From DATLZU01 sp035573855 (GTDB lineage: Bacteria; Nitrospirota; Nitrospiria; Nitrospirales; Nitrospiraceae): a DNA stretch of 64,000 bases. Below the pieces are notes generated by a model. The model was given only the letters and a program-made list of their open reading frames with translations. It did not search any database and had not been told where the DNA came from. Location of the stretch: NCBI GenBank assembly GCA_035573855.1, contig DATLZU010000043.1, positions 52,141 to 116,140 on the forward strand. Direction: 5' to 3'. The position numbers and the translations under genes were made by a program. Positions 1-9,031 of the stretch are shown here, piece after piece (positions within the stretch are counted from its first letter, which is position 1; every line of letters begins with the position of its first letter).

Positions 1-318
1 CAGTGTATTGGCGGTGCGGTAGTCACCGTCCCGCACCAACCCGTGACGGCGCTTTTCCTCCAGCTCCTCAAACATCCCGACCAGCACCGCTTCCTTCATC
101 CATATCTCGGTTTTCAACCGCTGAATGAGGCCGGCCATCGCTTCCTTCTGCTCCGTCGTCAGCCCGAGACTCCGGTCGAGGTGCGCGTAGGATCCGGCGA
201 TCTGTTCAATGGCGCAGATCATCCGTAAATCCAGCGTGAATTCCATGTCGTGCGATTGAGCGGTCGCGCGACTCGAGATGACAACAGCCATCAAGACCGC
301 CACGATCAGTGTGCGCAT
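1..318 (-). CDS. CpxP/Spy-like periplasmic protein, partial
   Basis: This reading frame starts at an ATG at 318 and runs off the window edge, giving 106 visible codons with no stop. The N-terminus is a clear Sec signal peptide (MRTLIVAVLMAVV..., likely cleaved after RATAQ). The mature part is helical and charged, with an LGLTTEQKEAM segment and a following amphipathic helix, the style of CpxP/Spy/ZraP periplasmic metal or stress proteins. An AAGAAG ribosome-binding site lies 7 bases upstream of the start. It is divergent from a ZIP metal transporter, which would fit a metal-related job, but that is inference. The family call is tentative because the C-terminus is missing. Confidence 0.6.
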   Translation of the reverse strand, partial: MRTLIVAVLMAVVISSRATAQSHDMEFTLDLRMICAIEQIAGSYAHLDRSLGLTTEQKEAMAGLIQRLKTEIWMKEAVLVGMFEELEEKRRHGLVRDGDYRTANTL

Positions 319-678
319 CGGTGAACTTCTTGCTGGATATGGAACTCTTGGGCAAGCAGCACAGCATACGAGACCCGGCGTCGTCAGGCCGGATATAAGA
401 GGAAAACAACACCGTGGCGGCTCAGGTCCGGAGCTTTCGGAAAACATTTCCCATCCAGGCAATATGCGCTTCCAACGCGCCGCGAGAAGCGAGGCGGGCA
501 GGATCAGCCAGACGCGCGGAAGCGGCGAGCATGACGAGACGCGGAGGGGGACGACCCTGGCCGCGCATCGGTACAATGCGGGTATGGTACTGCGCCGCAA
601 AAACGTCTACAGTATAGGAACTCGATCGGGTAGGCGTGTGTGTCCGCAACGGCCTGATCGAATCGCCACTGTTGCAGG
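319..678. other. Intergenic region between divergent genes
   Basis: About 360 bases separate the exported protein on the minus strand from the ZIP transporter on the plus strand. Both promoters should lie here. Short open frames overlap on both strands but none has a ribosome-binding site or recognisable protein. A TACAGTATAGG stretch near 608-618 could be a -10 region for the transporter; I see no convincing -35 partner. Confidence 0.4.
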
Positions 679-1431
679 ATGATTGAGCTCATCGGCATGG
701 GCGCCGTGGCCGGCGTCGTTCCCGTCTATCTGGGCATTGGGTTCGCGCTCGTCGCCGGCCGCATGCTGTCGCGCGCGTGGGAAGCCGGATTGATCGGTCT
801 GGCGACCGGCGTGCTGGTTTATCTCTTCTTCGATCTGATGCACGAAGCGGTGGAGCTGACTGGCGCCCGAGACATCGCGTCGTGGATCGTGTTGCTCGGC
901 TGTTTGCTGGTAAGCTTCGTCGGGTTGGTCGTATTGGAAGAGAGTCAACTGGGTAAGCACCGCCGCCTGACGCGCGTCCTCTCGTTGCCGTACCTTATCG
1001 CGTTGGGCATGGGCCTGCATAACCTTGGGGAAGGTCTCGCTATCGGGGCCAGTTACACCAACGGGGAGTGGGCGTTGAGCGCGCTGTTGGTCGCCGGCTT
1101 TGCGCTCCACAACGGCACCGAAGGATTCGGGATCGTGGGCGCGGCCGGCCGGAATTCGATCCCGGCGAAGGATGTGCTGCTGCTGGGTCTGCTCGCCGGC
1201 GCGCCGACCTGCGTGGGCGCCGTGCTTAGCGGACTCGATCCTTCCCCGTATTTATCAGTGGCGTGGTACACGCTGGCCGCTGGCTCCTTGTTGTACGTCA
1301 TTCTGGCCCTTGTTGCCCTTACCTATACCGCCACGCGCCGCGTCCTGATGGCGGTCGGCATATTCGGAGGCATCGCCTTCATGTATGTCACCGCCATGCT
1401 TCTGACCCTGGCAGGAGGCCTTCACACCTAA
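679..1431 (+). CDS. ZIP family metal transporter
   Basis: A 250-residue polytopic inner-membrane protein with about eight hydrophobic segments. The ZIP signature is visible: an HNLGEG motif near residues 114-119 in one transmembrane helix, and HNGTEG near residues 144-149 in the next. These His/Glu residues form the binuclear metal site in ZIP carriers, which move divalent cations such as zinc or iron into the cytoplasm. Length is normal for bacterial ZupT/GufA-like members. The ATG abuts a weak GCAGG, so the start is uncertain; an in-frame ATG lies at 697. Substrate cannot be told from sequence. Confidence 0.85.
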   Translation: MIELIGMGAVAGVVPVYLGIGFALVAGRMLSRAWEAGLIGLATGVLVYLFFDLMHEAVELTGARDIASWIVLLGCLLVSFVGLVVLEESQLGKHRRLTRVLSLPYLIALGMGLHNLGEGLAIGASYTNGEWALSALLVAGFALHNGTEGFGIVGAAGRNSIPAKDVLLLGLLAGAPTCVGAVLSGLDPSPYLSVAWYTLAAGSLLYVILALVALTYTATRRVLMAVGIFGGIAFMYVTAMLLTLAGGLHT

Positions 1432-1443
1432 AACCGCTAGCGC

Positions 1444-1461
1444 TGGAATGTGCGCATTCCA
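1444..1461 (+). terminator. Hairpin after the ZIP gene
   Basis: A perfect 7-bp stem (TGGAATG/CATTCCA) with a TGCG tetraloop lies 12 bases after the transporter stop codon. No T-run follows, so it is at best a weak or factor-assisted terminator. Confidence 0.3.
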
Positions 1462-1664
1462 TCCTGCATCTAGACTCGCACCAATCTGATTGTGCGGCTT
1501 CACGTGCAGAATGGGCTCGAGCAGGAATCCGTTGCCCCTGGCAGAGGACAAACGCCGTCATCGGCGTCGACGCCCCAATCACCACGTTGGCTGGATCAGG
1601 CTAAAGTTCTTATTGAAAAAGGCGAAACTCGCGGGAATCGTGAAATGAGGTGAGAGGGGGAATC

Positions 1665-2069
1665 TTAGTGAAAAACATTGGGAAGCTCGCATGGCGAGAC
1701 GAGAAGGACTTCCTGTAACGTCTTGATCGGCAAGGGATGCTTGTGGTCTCTCGTCATCAGAAATGACGCGTCGGTGGAAACAGCACATGCAAGAGGACGA
1801 TGCTCGTCGTCCTTGAGGATGTTCGATAGCTTCACCGTGGGGCGAACAAGCGAGGTCAGTGTGGCGATCTCTGCCATAGCTTCCCGAACCCTGATGGTCT
1901 GGGCGCGGTGAACACCGTCCATCACCGCGCGGCACAATTCGCGTGGGATTGGCGGAGAAACGAAGATTTCTTCAAGGCCGGCACGGGCGAGGGCGGGGAT
2001 CTCTTCACCGGTCCTACCGATTACGATGGCCGACACAGAGACGCTCGGGTCGGCCATGATGCGATTCAC
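1665..2069 (-). pseudogene. PIN-domain toxin, probably decayed
   Basis: The frame reads from a GTG at 2069 (VNRIMADPSVSVSAIVIG...) to a stop at 1665, 134 residues. It resembles the COG1569 PIN_3 toxin family: the aliphatic strand plus Asp at the N-terminus, ALARAGLEEIFVSPPIPREL, and a C-terminal LACAVSTDASFLMTRDHKH block. The usual DTNV signature reads DPSV and the acidic DPDDN region reads KDDEHR, so catalytic residues look eroded although the frame is open. The GTG overlaps the stop of the broken antitoxin gene upstream (GTGA), the normal arrangement for such pairs. An ORF extension to 2207 exists but lies inside the antitoxin. It may be inactive or an unusual variant. Confidence 0.6.
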
Positions 2070-2303
2070 GCTCGGCGTTGTGCCTTTGGGGTCCGAATGC
2101 GATTGGGCAGGCGCTGAAGCTCGTTTTCCGTGTTCAGCCCCCAGCAGTCGGCGACCCGTGCCCCCATTGGCGAAGACGCCGCCACCGGTGGGAGGCCACA
2201 TACCCATTCAACGCGCCGCGCCTCGCCTCAGGTCCTCGTGCGCACATCCTTCTCTCGCAATCCGTTCCGTTGCATGAAGAATATCGGCCGACAACGAAAT
2301 CAT
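2066..2303 (-). pseudogene. Ribbon-helix-helix antitoxin, frameshifted
   Basis: An ATG at 2303, behind a GAGGAAG site, opens MISLSADILHATERIAREG, typical of a ribbon-helix-helix antitoxin. The homologous reading then leaves this frame: the middle part (ARRGALNGYVASHRWRRL) is in the second frame, and the tail (GLNTENELQRLPNRIRTPK followed by AQRRA and TGA) is in the third. Read together the three pieces give a complete antitoxin of normal length ending exactly where the PIN toxin begins. Two or more indels therefore broke the gene. This pieced reading was made by eye. Confidence 0.6.
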
Positions 2304-2574
2304 GATGGGCTTGGTCTTCCTCAGAGTCCTTTTGCCGGTCGGGTAATATGACGCTGTCATACAAAAAGAGGACGTTTGCGCCAGGGCGAACACCCGGCAC
2401 GCGTGGAACTCAAAAAAGCCCGGCGCGCGCGAATCTCTTCGTTCGATCAAACTGCAGCTCTCTCGCCGAGGCGGGACGGGCACGCTAGCCAGGAATCGCG
2501 GGGCCCGGGATGACGCGGAGCGGCGATCAGCGGTCGGGCTGCGAGAGGAGAGGGAAGTGGATGCGCCGGCGTGG

Positions 2575-3207
2575 CTAGTGAGTCTCGCGCAGCTTCTTGA
2601 TCTCCTCCTCGCCGAAAGTATGCCGCACCGTGCCGCCGGTTGTTTGGCCGAAATGCCGGAACGCCGCCTCAACCAGGAGCGGCATCAGCGTCGACAGATC
2701 CTTGGTGAGGCCGGTGGCCGTCGCGTTCCCTCTCCAGAATTCGACCAGCGACCCGGCCTCCCGTGACTTCGGCAAATCCCCGATTGCGATCACCACCTGG
2801 CTGGTGAACTGCCTGACCGTGCTCGGGTCGGAGGCCGCCACGCTTGTGCCGTAGGTTCCGCCGCCCGCGGCGCCCATCGCGCCCGGGGTTCCGAGCGTAG
2901 ACGACCCCCGGGACATGGTTCCGGGCGACAATTCACTCACCCCATACGCCAGATAGACGGCCAGTCTCGCCGTTCGGGCCTCCGTTTCTTTATAGCCCTG
3001 TTCGTTCATTTTCTTGGCGACAAGCCGGGCGTAGGCGGAAAACGCTGGATCTTTCTCCACTTCTATGGCGGGAAAGACCGCATAAGTGACGTGCGGAGGA
3101 ATCGGCGTCTCGCCTTTCCCGTGCACCTCGACGGCGACGGTTCGGGCGCATCCCAGCCCAGACAGCGTGAGCCCCGCAACAAATAGCCGCAACCATCTTG
3201 TCGTCAT
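2575..3207 (-). CDS. DUF4136-like lipoprotein
   Basis: A 210-residue protein starting at the ATG at 3207, preceded by GAGGT. The N-terminus is a lipoprotein signal (LFVAGLTLSGLGC) with the lipidated Cys followed by Ala, so it should be membrane anchored. The mature part reads YAVFPAIEVEKDPAFSAYAR, then KKMNEQGYKE and ARLAVYLAYGVS, the pattern of DUF4136-type proteins, followed by a Gly/Ser-rich linker around the middle (about residues 95-120). Function of the family is unknown. It is the last gene of a minus-strand run, about 300 bases after the exported methyltransferase. A longer frame begins at 3303 but lacks a ribosome-binding site. Confidence 0.65.
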   Translation of the reverse strand: MTTRWLRLFVAGLTLSGLGCARTVAVEVHGKGETPIPPHVTYAVFPAIEVEKDPAFSAYARLVAKKMNEQGYKETEARTARLAVYLAYGVSELSPGTMSRGSSTLGTPGAMGAAGGGTYGTSVAASDPSTVRQFTSQVVIAIGDLPKSREAGSLVEFWRGNATATGLTKDLSTLMPLLVEAAFRHFGQTTGGTVRHTFGEEEIKKLRETH

Positions 3208-3516
3208 CGCATGACCTCGCCGAATGGTGAAAAGGCGGTGACTCCGCCAATGAGACGGCCTGAACAAGAAAAGGCCGTCTTCACCCTTTAGACTGGAACG
3301 CATCCCATCAGGGACCGGATTTGCACTGAGGATACCGAAGATAGCGGCCTCTTGCCACTTGGCGCGGACGTTTCCCTCTGGTTGCGGAGCCGGTGACCCG
3401 CTTCTTCACGAGGATCCCGGACATGACTCCCGTTGTCCGGGAACATGCTCTGACAAGGCGGTGAACGCCAACAAGGTAACCGTGACCAGACGAGAAACCT
3501 GAGTCAAGCCTGCGGC
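3208..3516. other. Intergenic region with an inverted repeat
   Basis: About 310 bases between the methyltransferase stop and the lipoprotein start. It holds an 8-bp perfect inverted repeat, TCCCGGAC at 3415-3422 and GTCCGGGA at 3435-3442, with a 12-base loop. It could end the upstream transcript, but no T-run flanks it. No credible gene was seen. Confidence 0.35.
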
Positions 3517-4209
3517 CTAAGAAACGGGGACGAATTCCAAGAAATACTGTTTTGGCAGGAAGGTATGCTCGCGCAGGAGGCGGTAGCCGGCTTTGGTCAT
3601 CTCGTCCAACACGGTCTCGCGGGGAACCAGGTGCGCTTTGGAGAAGCCCAGATCGCCGGACCGTTCGTCGTGATAATAGTCGATGATTGCAATCCGCCCG
3701 CCGGGTCTCAGCGCGGATTTCACATTGGTAAAGTAGGTCGTCCGGTTGTCCAGGTGGTGGTAGACGTTGCACAGGAAAATCAGGTCGACCGACTCAAACG
3801 GCAGCTTGGGATTATCCGGCTGCGCCAGGATGAACTCGGCCGCGTAGGAGATATGCATGTGCTCGACGCTGTCCTTGACGTGTTTCAAGGCCTCCGGTTC
3901 CACATCGATCGCGTACACTTTTCCGGTCTCCGTCACCGCTTCGATGAATCGCCGGGTAAAGTAACCAGAGCCCGACCCCAAATCGGCAACGACCATGCCC
4001 GGTTTCAAACCCAGCGCCTGAATGACCTCGGCGGGCTTCTGGTAGTGATCGCGTTCCGGACGTTCGAGCTGGTCCAGGTACTCCGTGACGCTCGGCAACC
4101 GACCGTGCTGGCCGCCATGCTGCGCCCAGACCGGCTGACCGAGCCAGATGGCCAGCGCCAAGGCGGTCAGCCTGGCGAGAAACCGTGGGATCGGAACTCG
4201 AGGTGGCAT
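3517..4209 (-). CDS. Exported class I SAM-dependent methyltransferase
   Basis: A 230-residue protein. The ATG at 4209 is chosen because AAGGAG sits 6 bases upstream. Residues 1-30 form a signal peptide (FLARLTALALAIWLGQPVWAQ), followed by a His/Gly linker. The rest is a Rossmann methyltransferase: motif I VVADLGSGSGYFTRRF, an acidic residue in YAIDVEPEAL, and LRPGGRIAIIDYYHDE as the later strand. It resembles Methyltransf_11/25 domains. A methyltransferase with a Sec signal is unusual because SAM is cytoplasmic. It follows ftsH with a 34-base gap. Substrate unknown. Confidence 0.8.
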   Translation of the reverse strand: MPPRVPIPRFLARLTALALAIWLGQPVWAQHGGQHGRLPSVTEYLDQLERPERDHYQKPAEVIQALGLKPGMVVADLGSGSGYFTRRFIEAVTETGKVYAIDVEPEALKHVKDSVEHMHISYAAEFILAQPDNPKLPFESVDLIFLCNVYHHLDNRTTYFTNVKSALRPGGRIAIIDYYHDERSGDLGFSKAHLVPRETVLDEMTKAGYRLLREHTFLPKQYFLEFVPVS

Positions 4210-4243
4210 GTGGGTCTCCTTGGTGTTCAACATACGCACTGGA

Positions 4244-6049
4244 TCATGCGCGGGCGCCCGCCACCCGCTGTTTGGTGATGATGGCGTTCAACTCCTCGCC
4301 CGTGATCGTTTCTTTGCCGAGCAGCACCTCCGCAGCTTCGCGCAGCACACCCTCTTTGCTTCGCAGAATCGTCAGGGCCCGTTCGTACTGCTCGTCGATG
4401 ATCTGACGAACCTCGCAGTCGATCTCGCGCGACGTTTCTTCGCTGTAATCGCCGGGCGAGAAGGTCTGACCGGTCTGAAGGAAGAGCGGCTGTCGATCCC
4501 GCTCGAAGCTGACCTGCCCCAGCTTTTCGCTCATGCCGTAGGCCTTCACCATGCTCTTGGCGATATCGGTCGCTTTCAGTAGATCGTCCTGCGCGCCAGT
4601 CGAGACTTCGTTGTAGATGATCTCCTCAGCGGCGCGGCCGCCCAGCAACACCGCGATCTTGTTCTTCAGCTCGGTCTTGGTCATCAGGAAGCGATCCTCG
4701 GTCGGCAGTTGTAGGGTATAGCCCAGTGCGGCGATTCCGCGGGGGATGATCGAAATCTTTTGCACGGCGTCGGCCCCCGGGATGGACAGAGCCACGAGCG
4801 CGTGGCCGACTTCATGATGCGCAACGCGCTCTTTCTCCATGCGATTCAGCACGCGGTTCTTTTTCTCCAGGCCGGCGATCACCCGCTCCACCGCCTCCTG
4901 AAGCTCCGACAGGCTCACCGTGTCCTTTCCGCGCCGGACGGCAAGCAGGGCCGCTTCGTTGAGGATGTTCGCGAGATCGGCGCCGACGAACCCGGCTGTC
5001 ATAGCCGCGATCACTTCGAGATCGGCCTCGTTCGCCAAGGGGATATTCCGCGCGTGAACCTTGAGAATGGCCAACCGCCCGGCTTTGTCCGGACGATCCA
5101 CCAGCACCTGCCGATCGAACCGGCCGGCGCGCAACAGGGCGGGATCGAGGATTTCCGGCCGGTTGGTCGCCGCCATCAGGATCACGCCCACCCGTGGATC
5201 AAATCCGTCCATCTCGACCAGAAGCTGGTTGAGCGTCTGTTCCCGCTCCTCGTGCGCCATCGGCCCAATGCCTCGGGCTTTCCCCAAGGCGTCCAACTCG
5301 TCGATGAAGATGATACACGGTGCCTTCTGTTTCGCCTGCTCGAACAGGTCGCGGACGCGGGCGGCGCCCACGCCGACGAACATTTCGACGAATTCCGAGC
5401 CGCTGATGGAAAAGAACGGCACGCCCGCTTCCCCTGCGACGGCCTTGGCCAGCAGGGTCTTGCCGGTCCCGGGGGGACCGACAAGCAGAATGCCTTTCGG
5501 AATCTTGCCGCCCAGTCGTCGAAATTTCTCGGGCGTTTTCAGGAACTCGATGACCTCCTGCAGTTCTTGCTTGGCCTCATCCACCCCCGCGACGTCGGAG
5601 AAAGACACCTTGACGTCCTTCTCCATATAGATCTTGGCCTTGCTGCGGCCGACCGTCATAAATCCCTGACTCTGGCTCATGCGACGGAAGATGAACCACC
5701 ACACGCCGAAAAACAACGCGATCGGCACGACCCAAGACAGGAGATCCCGCCAGAACGTGCTCTCAATGAGGCCCGTGAATTTGACCCCGTGCCGTTGGAG
5801 GTCCTTGATGAGATCGGGATCCTCCACCCGTACCGTGTCGAAGAGTTTGCCTTCCTTCATCCGGCCGTGGATCACACTCGACGACACGGCGACCTCAGCG
5901 ACCTTCCCCTCGGCAACCGCGACCTTGAACTCGCTGTAAGGAATTTCGGCGGGATTGAAGAAGGGCGTGACGAAGAACTGGAAGAGCATCAACGCCCAGA
6001 GGGCGATGATCAGATACCAAATAGAGAATTGTTTTTGTTTGGGATCCAT
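4244..6049 (-). CDS. ftsH: ATP-dependent zinc metalloprotease FtsH
   Basis: A 601-residue membrane-anchored AAA protease that degrades misfolded membrane proteins and regulators. Transmembrane helix 1 is near residues 9-30 and helix 2 near 105-121, with a small periplasmic domain between. Walker A is GPPGTGKT at 191-198, Walker B IIFIDELD near 246-252, the second region of homology ATNRPEILDPALLRAGRFDR near 294-313, and the zinc site HEVGH at 412-416 with a downstream Asp near 489. The start at 6049 (MDPKQKQ) gives the normal N-terminus; an open frame extends upstream to 7063 but overlaps other genes in a shifted frame and is not coding. Length is normal. Confidence 0.96.
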   Translation of the reverse strand: MDPKQKQFSIWYLIIALWALMLFQFFVTPFFNPAEIPYSEFKVAVAEGKVAEVAVSSSVIHGRMKEGKLFDTVRVEDPDLIKDLQRHGVKFTGLIESTFWRDLLSWVVPIALFFGVWWFIFRRMSQSQGFMTVGRSKAKIYMEKDVKVSFSDVAGVDEAKQELQEVIEFLKTPEKFRRLGGKIPKGILLVGPPGTGKTLLAKAVAGEAGVPFFSISGSEFVEMFVGVGAARVRDLFEQAKQKAPCIIFIDELDALGKARGIGPMAHEEREQTLNQLLVEMDGFDPRVGVILMAATNRPEILDPALLRAGRFDRQVLVDRPDKAGRLAILKVHARNIPLANEADLEVIAAMTAGFVGADLANILNEAALLAVRRGKDTVSLSELQEAVERVIAGLEKKNRVLNRMEKERVAHHEVGHALVALSIPGADAVQKISIIPRGIAALGYTLQLPTEDRFLMTKTELKNKIAVLLGGRAAEEIIYNEVSTGAQDDLLKATDIAKSMVKAYGMSEKLGQVSFERDRQPLFLQTGQTFSPGDYSEETSREIDCEVRQIIDEQYERALTILRSKEGVLREAAEVLLGKETITGEELNAIITKQRVAGARA

Positions 6050-6132
6050 AAATTCACCGTGACTCGTGACGGGTGAGAACGGGTTCCCTACTCTGTGATC
6101 CTGGTGACGTGCCACGTGGTGCGCATCACGTG

Positions 6133-6987
6133 TCACGGCGTCTTTTTCGGCCTGAGCCGTTCCGACAGCACCGGATACTTGGCCTGGCCCATGCCGAAGT
6201 TGCCGGACGCGGGGTCGGCCGCGATGACGCGGAGCGTGACGCCGTCCGGCGCGTCTTTCGGGAGCGGCACGAAAAACGGCGCCTCGAAACTGCTCTGCAA
6301 TCCGACGTGAAACATCTGGAGCCGTTCGACGACCCGGTCGCCGATCACGACCTCGCCGTAGATGTGCATCTTGCGCGAATCCCAGTCGCCGTGCGGCCGC
6401 ACCGGAGACCCTGACAGGGTGCGGATCGATGCCCGCAGGGTTACGTCTTCCTTGGCGATCAGCGGCTCGCCAGGAGTCGGCGCTTCGATCTGCACGATGT
6501 AGCCGTAGAGGTGAAGCACGATGCCGTCGTTGGTCAGATCGTGTCCGGGGATCAGCAGAACGGTCTTGCTGGCGCGCTGGGCGGCCGCCGGGTAAGCAAG
6601 CGGCCCTTCCGCCGAAATTTCGACCAGCGTCGGTCGATCGAGATCGAGGGTCGCGCTGAAGGAGGCCGATGGTCGGGAGCTGTACCGTGGTTCTTCCATG
6701 AGGCGCGGCGTCCGCATGATCTGATTCTGGTCGCCGGCCTCGCCCTGCTGCACGCCGGTCGCCAGAATCCGTCCCGTCGCGAGATCCGTGATGGTGACGC
6801 GTGCGCCACCCACCTCGCGTCCCAGGACCAAGGAGCCATGCGCGACGACCCGCACCAGCACCGTGGTCGGGATGGGGCTGTTGAGTACCTCCTCCGCCGG
6901 CGGTTGGTCTTCCGCCGAGGCGAGGGATGCGATCGCCAGCATTCCGGCGATCATGACCATGCACGATCGGCCGACAGTGCGAACCAT
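6133..6987 (-). CDS. Exported protein of unknown function
   Basis: A 284-residue protein with a signal peptide (GRSCMVMIAGMLAIASLASA) and a mature part rich in beta-strand patterns: TVLVRVVAHGSLV, GARVTITDLATG, SASFSATLDLDRPTLVEISAEG. This suggests Ig-like or transthyretin-like beta domains, for example envelope proteins with carboxypeptidase-regulatory-like repeats. I do not recognise the family. It lies between metG and ftsH in the same orientation. The ATG at 6987 follows GTGAGG; a GTG at 7002 is the alternative and would overlap the metG stop. Confidence 0.6.
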   Translation of the reverse strand: MVRTVGRSCMVMIAGMLAIASLASAEDQPPAEEVLNSPIPTTVLVRVVAHGSLVLGREVGGARVTITDLATGRILATGVQQGEAGDQNQIMRTPRLMEEPRYSSRPSASFSATLDLDRPTLVEISAEGPLAYPAAAQRASKTVLLIPGHDLTNDGIVLHLYGYIVQIEAPTPGEPLIAKEDVTLRASIRTLSGSPVRPHGDWDSRKMHIYGEVVIGDRVVERLQMFHVGLQSSFEAPFFVPLPKDAPDGVTLRVIAADPASGNFGMGQAKYPVLSERLRPKKTP

Positions 6988-6998
6988 AAATCGCAGCC

Positions 6999-8972
6999 TC
7001 ACTTGACCTTCGTTCCCGGGGCCACCTCTTCGAGCACGGTGACCAATCCGCCGACTTCCGCATCCCCCGCCGCCAGCACCATCCCCTGGGACTCGATTCC
7101 CATGAGCTTCGCCGGTTTGAGATTGGCGACGATCACGACACAGCGTCCCACCAGCGCTTCCGGCTCGTATTTCTTGCCGATGCCGGCGACGATTTGGCGC
7201 CGCTCGCCGCCGAGATCCACCAGGAGCTTGATCAGCTTCTCCGAACGCGGCACGCGCTCCGCACTCAGCACTTTGGCCGTCTTGAGCTGGATGCGTTGGA
7301 ATTCCTCGATGGTGATTTGAGCCGGGGGCGAACCGGACGACGTGGGCGGCGTTGATCCGATCGCCGATTCGGCGGTTGACGGCTGCCGATTGGTCATGGT
7401 CGAGACTCCTTGCATGTGGGCGATGTCGATCTTGGGAAACAGCGGCTTGCCCTTGGCGATGTCGAACCCGGGGGCCAGCGGCCGCGCGAGCAGTTTTCTG
7501 CCCTGGATCTGCGGATGGAGGCCGAGCTGAGCGGCTATGTTCTCGGCGGTCTGCGGCATGAACGGGTACAGCACGGGGATGAGCCGCTCCAATGCGTTCA
7601 CTACGCGGTACAAGACCCCGTGGAGTTGCGACTTGCCTTCAGCACGCTTGGCTAACGTCCAGGGCGCGGTCTTGTCGATGTACTGGTCGCATCGTTGGAT
7701 CAACTCCCACATGGATTCGAGCGCCCGATTGAATCGGAGGTCCTTGAGGTAGACCATGGCCGATTCGGTCAGTTCACTGATGGCCTGTTCCAACCGACCA
7801 TCCAGTTCATCGTGAGGCGGGTAATTCGGCGGAATCTTACCCTGAGTAAACCGGTCGATCATCGCGAGTGTGCGGCTCACGAGATTGCCGAGACCGTCAG
7901 CCAGTTCGCTGTTGAGACGGCCGATCAACGCCTCGCGGGAGAAGTCCCCGTCCTGGCCAAACGGCACCTCCCGCATCAGAAAATAGCGGAACGCATCGAC
8001 GCCGAATTCATCGACGATAGCGTGGGGATCCACGACGTTCCCGCGGCTCTTGGACATTTTTTCGCCGTTCACCGTCCACCAGCCGTGGGCGAAGATCGTC
8101 CGCGGCAACGGCAACTCCAACGCCATCAGCATGGTGGACCAATACACGGCGTGCGTGGTGAGGATGTCCTTGCCGACTAGGTGGATCGAAGCGGGCCAGA
8201 AGCGATCGAGGGAGGGCGTCGGGGTCAGGTATTCGAGCGCCGACAGGTAATTCACCAGCGCGTCGAACCAGACGTAGGTCACATAGCTTCGATCGAACGG
8301 CAGCTCGATCCCCCAGGAGAGGCGGGTTTTAGGGCGGGAGATCGAGAGATCTCCCAAGGGTTGGGCTTCGAGAAACCCGAGTACTTCGTTGAACCGTGCC
8401 GGAGGCCGAATGAACTCGGCGTGGGCTTCGGATACGCTCGGGTGAGCCTTCAAGTACTCGATGAGCCTGTGCTGATACTGACTCATCCGAAAGAAATAGT
8501 TGCTTTCGCTCAGCCGTTCGACCGGTCGCTTGCAGTCCGGACAGAGCCCGTCCACGACATCTTTCTCGGTCCAAAACCGCTCATCGAACGTGCAATACCA
8601 CCCCGTATAATCCGCCTGATAAATTAATCCCTTCTCGAAGAGGACTTGAAGATAGCGTTGAACGATGGCTTTGTGCTGTGGGTCGGTCGTACGGATGAAC
8701 GCGTCGTTCGAAATGTTCAGCCGCTTCCACAGCTCGCGGAACCGGGGCGCCATGCCGTCGCAATACCGTTGCGGATCGATGCCGGCCTTGGCCGCCGCCT
8801 GCTGGACTTTCTGCCCGTGTTCATCGACGCCGGTCAGAAAGAACACCTCGTAGTCCTGTTGGCTGTAGTGGCGTGCCAGCACGTCGGCCGCGATGGTCGT
8901 GTACGCGTGCCCGATGTGCGGAACATCGTTGACGTAATAGATGGGAGTCGTGATGTAAAACGACTTGGCCAT
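6999..8972 (-). CDS. metG: Methionyl-tRNA synthetase
   Basis: A 657-residue class I aminoacyl-tRNA synthetase that charges tRNA-Met. HIGH signature at residues 19-22 (VPHIGHAYTT), a zinc knuckle containing CPDC, and KMSKSRGN for ATP binding. The last 110 residues (from ITIEEFQRIQLKTAKVLSAE) form the EMAPII-like tRNA-binding domain found in dimeric MetRS. A Ser/Thr/Pro-rich linker joins the domains. The start MAKSFYITTPIYYVN at 8972 is the family N-terminus; the open frame upstream is spurious. It lies 59 bases after holB and its stop borders the next gene. Confidence 0.96.
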   Translation of the reverse strand: MAKSFYITTPIYYVNDVPHIGHAYTTIAADVLARHYSQQDYEVFFLTGVDEHGQKVQQAAAKAGIDPQRYCDGMAPRFRELWKRLNISNDAFIRTTDPQHKAIVQRYLQVLFEKGLIYQADYTGWYCTFDERFWTEKDVVDGLCPDCKRPVERLSESNYFFRMSQYQHRLIEYLKAHPSVSEAHAEFIRPPARFNEVLGFLEAQPLGDLSISRPKTRLSWGIELPFDRSYVTYVWFDALVNYLSALEYLTPTPSLDRFWPASIHLVGKDILTTHAVYWSTMLMALELPLPRTIFAHGWWTVNGEKMSKSRGNVVDPHAIVDEFGVDAFRYFLMREVPFGQDGDFSREALIGRLNSELADGLGNLVSRTLAMIDRFTQGKIPPNYPPHDELDGRLEQAISELTESAMVYLKDLRFNRALESMWELIQRCDQYIDKTAPWTLAKRAEGKSQLHGVLYRVVNALERLIPVLYPFMPQTAENIAAQLGLHPQIQGRKLLARPLAPGFDIAKGKPLFPKIDIAHMQGVSTMTNRQPSTAESAIGSTPPTSSGSPPAQITIEEFQRIQLKTAKVLSAERVPRSEKLIKLLVDLGGERRQIVAGIGKKYEPEALVGRCVVIVANLKPAKLMGIESQGMVLAAGDAEVGGLVTVLEEVAPGTKVK

Positions 8973-9031
8973 GCCGGTCAAAGATAACAAGGTGGGGCTC
9001 CCTAATTCCAGTGACGGCGGATGTGCCTCAT

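Noticed and set aside
6050..7063. Long upstream extension of the ftsH reading frame
   Set aside because: It overlaps the exported-protein gene and the metG end in another frame, is Arg-rich without domains, and FtsH begins normally at 6049.
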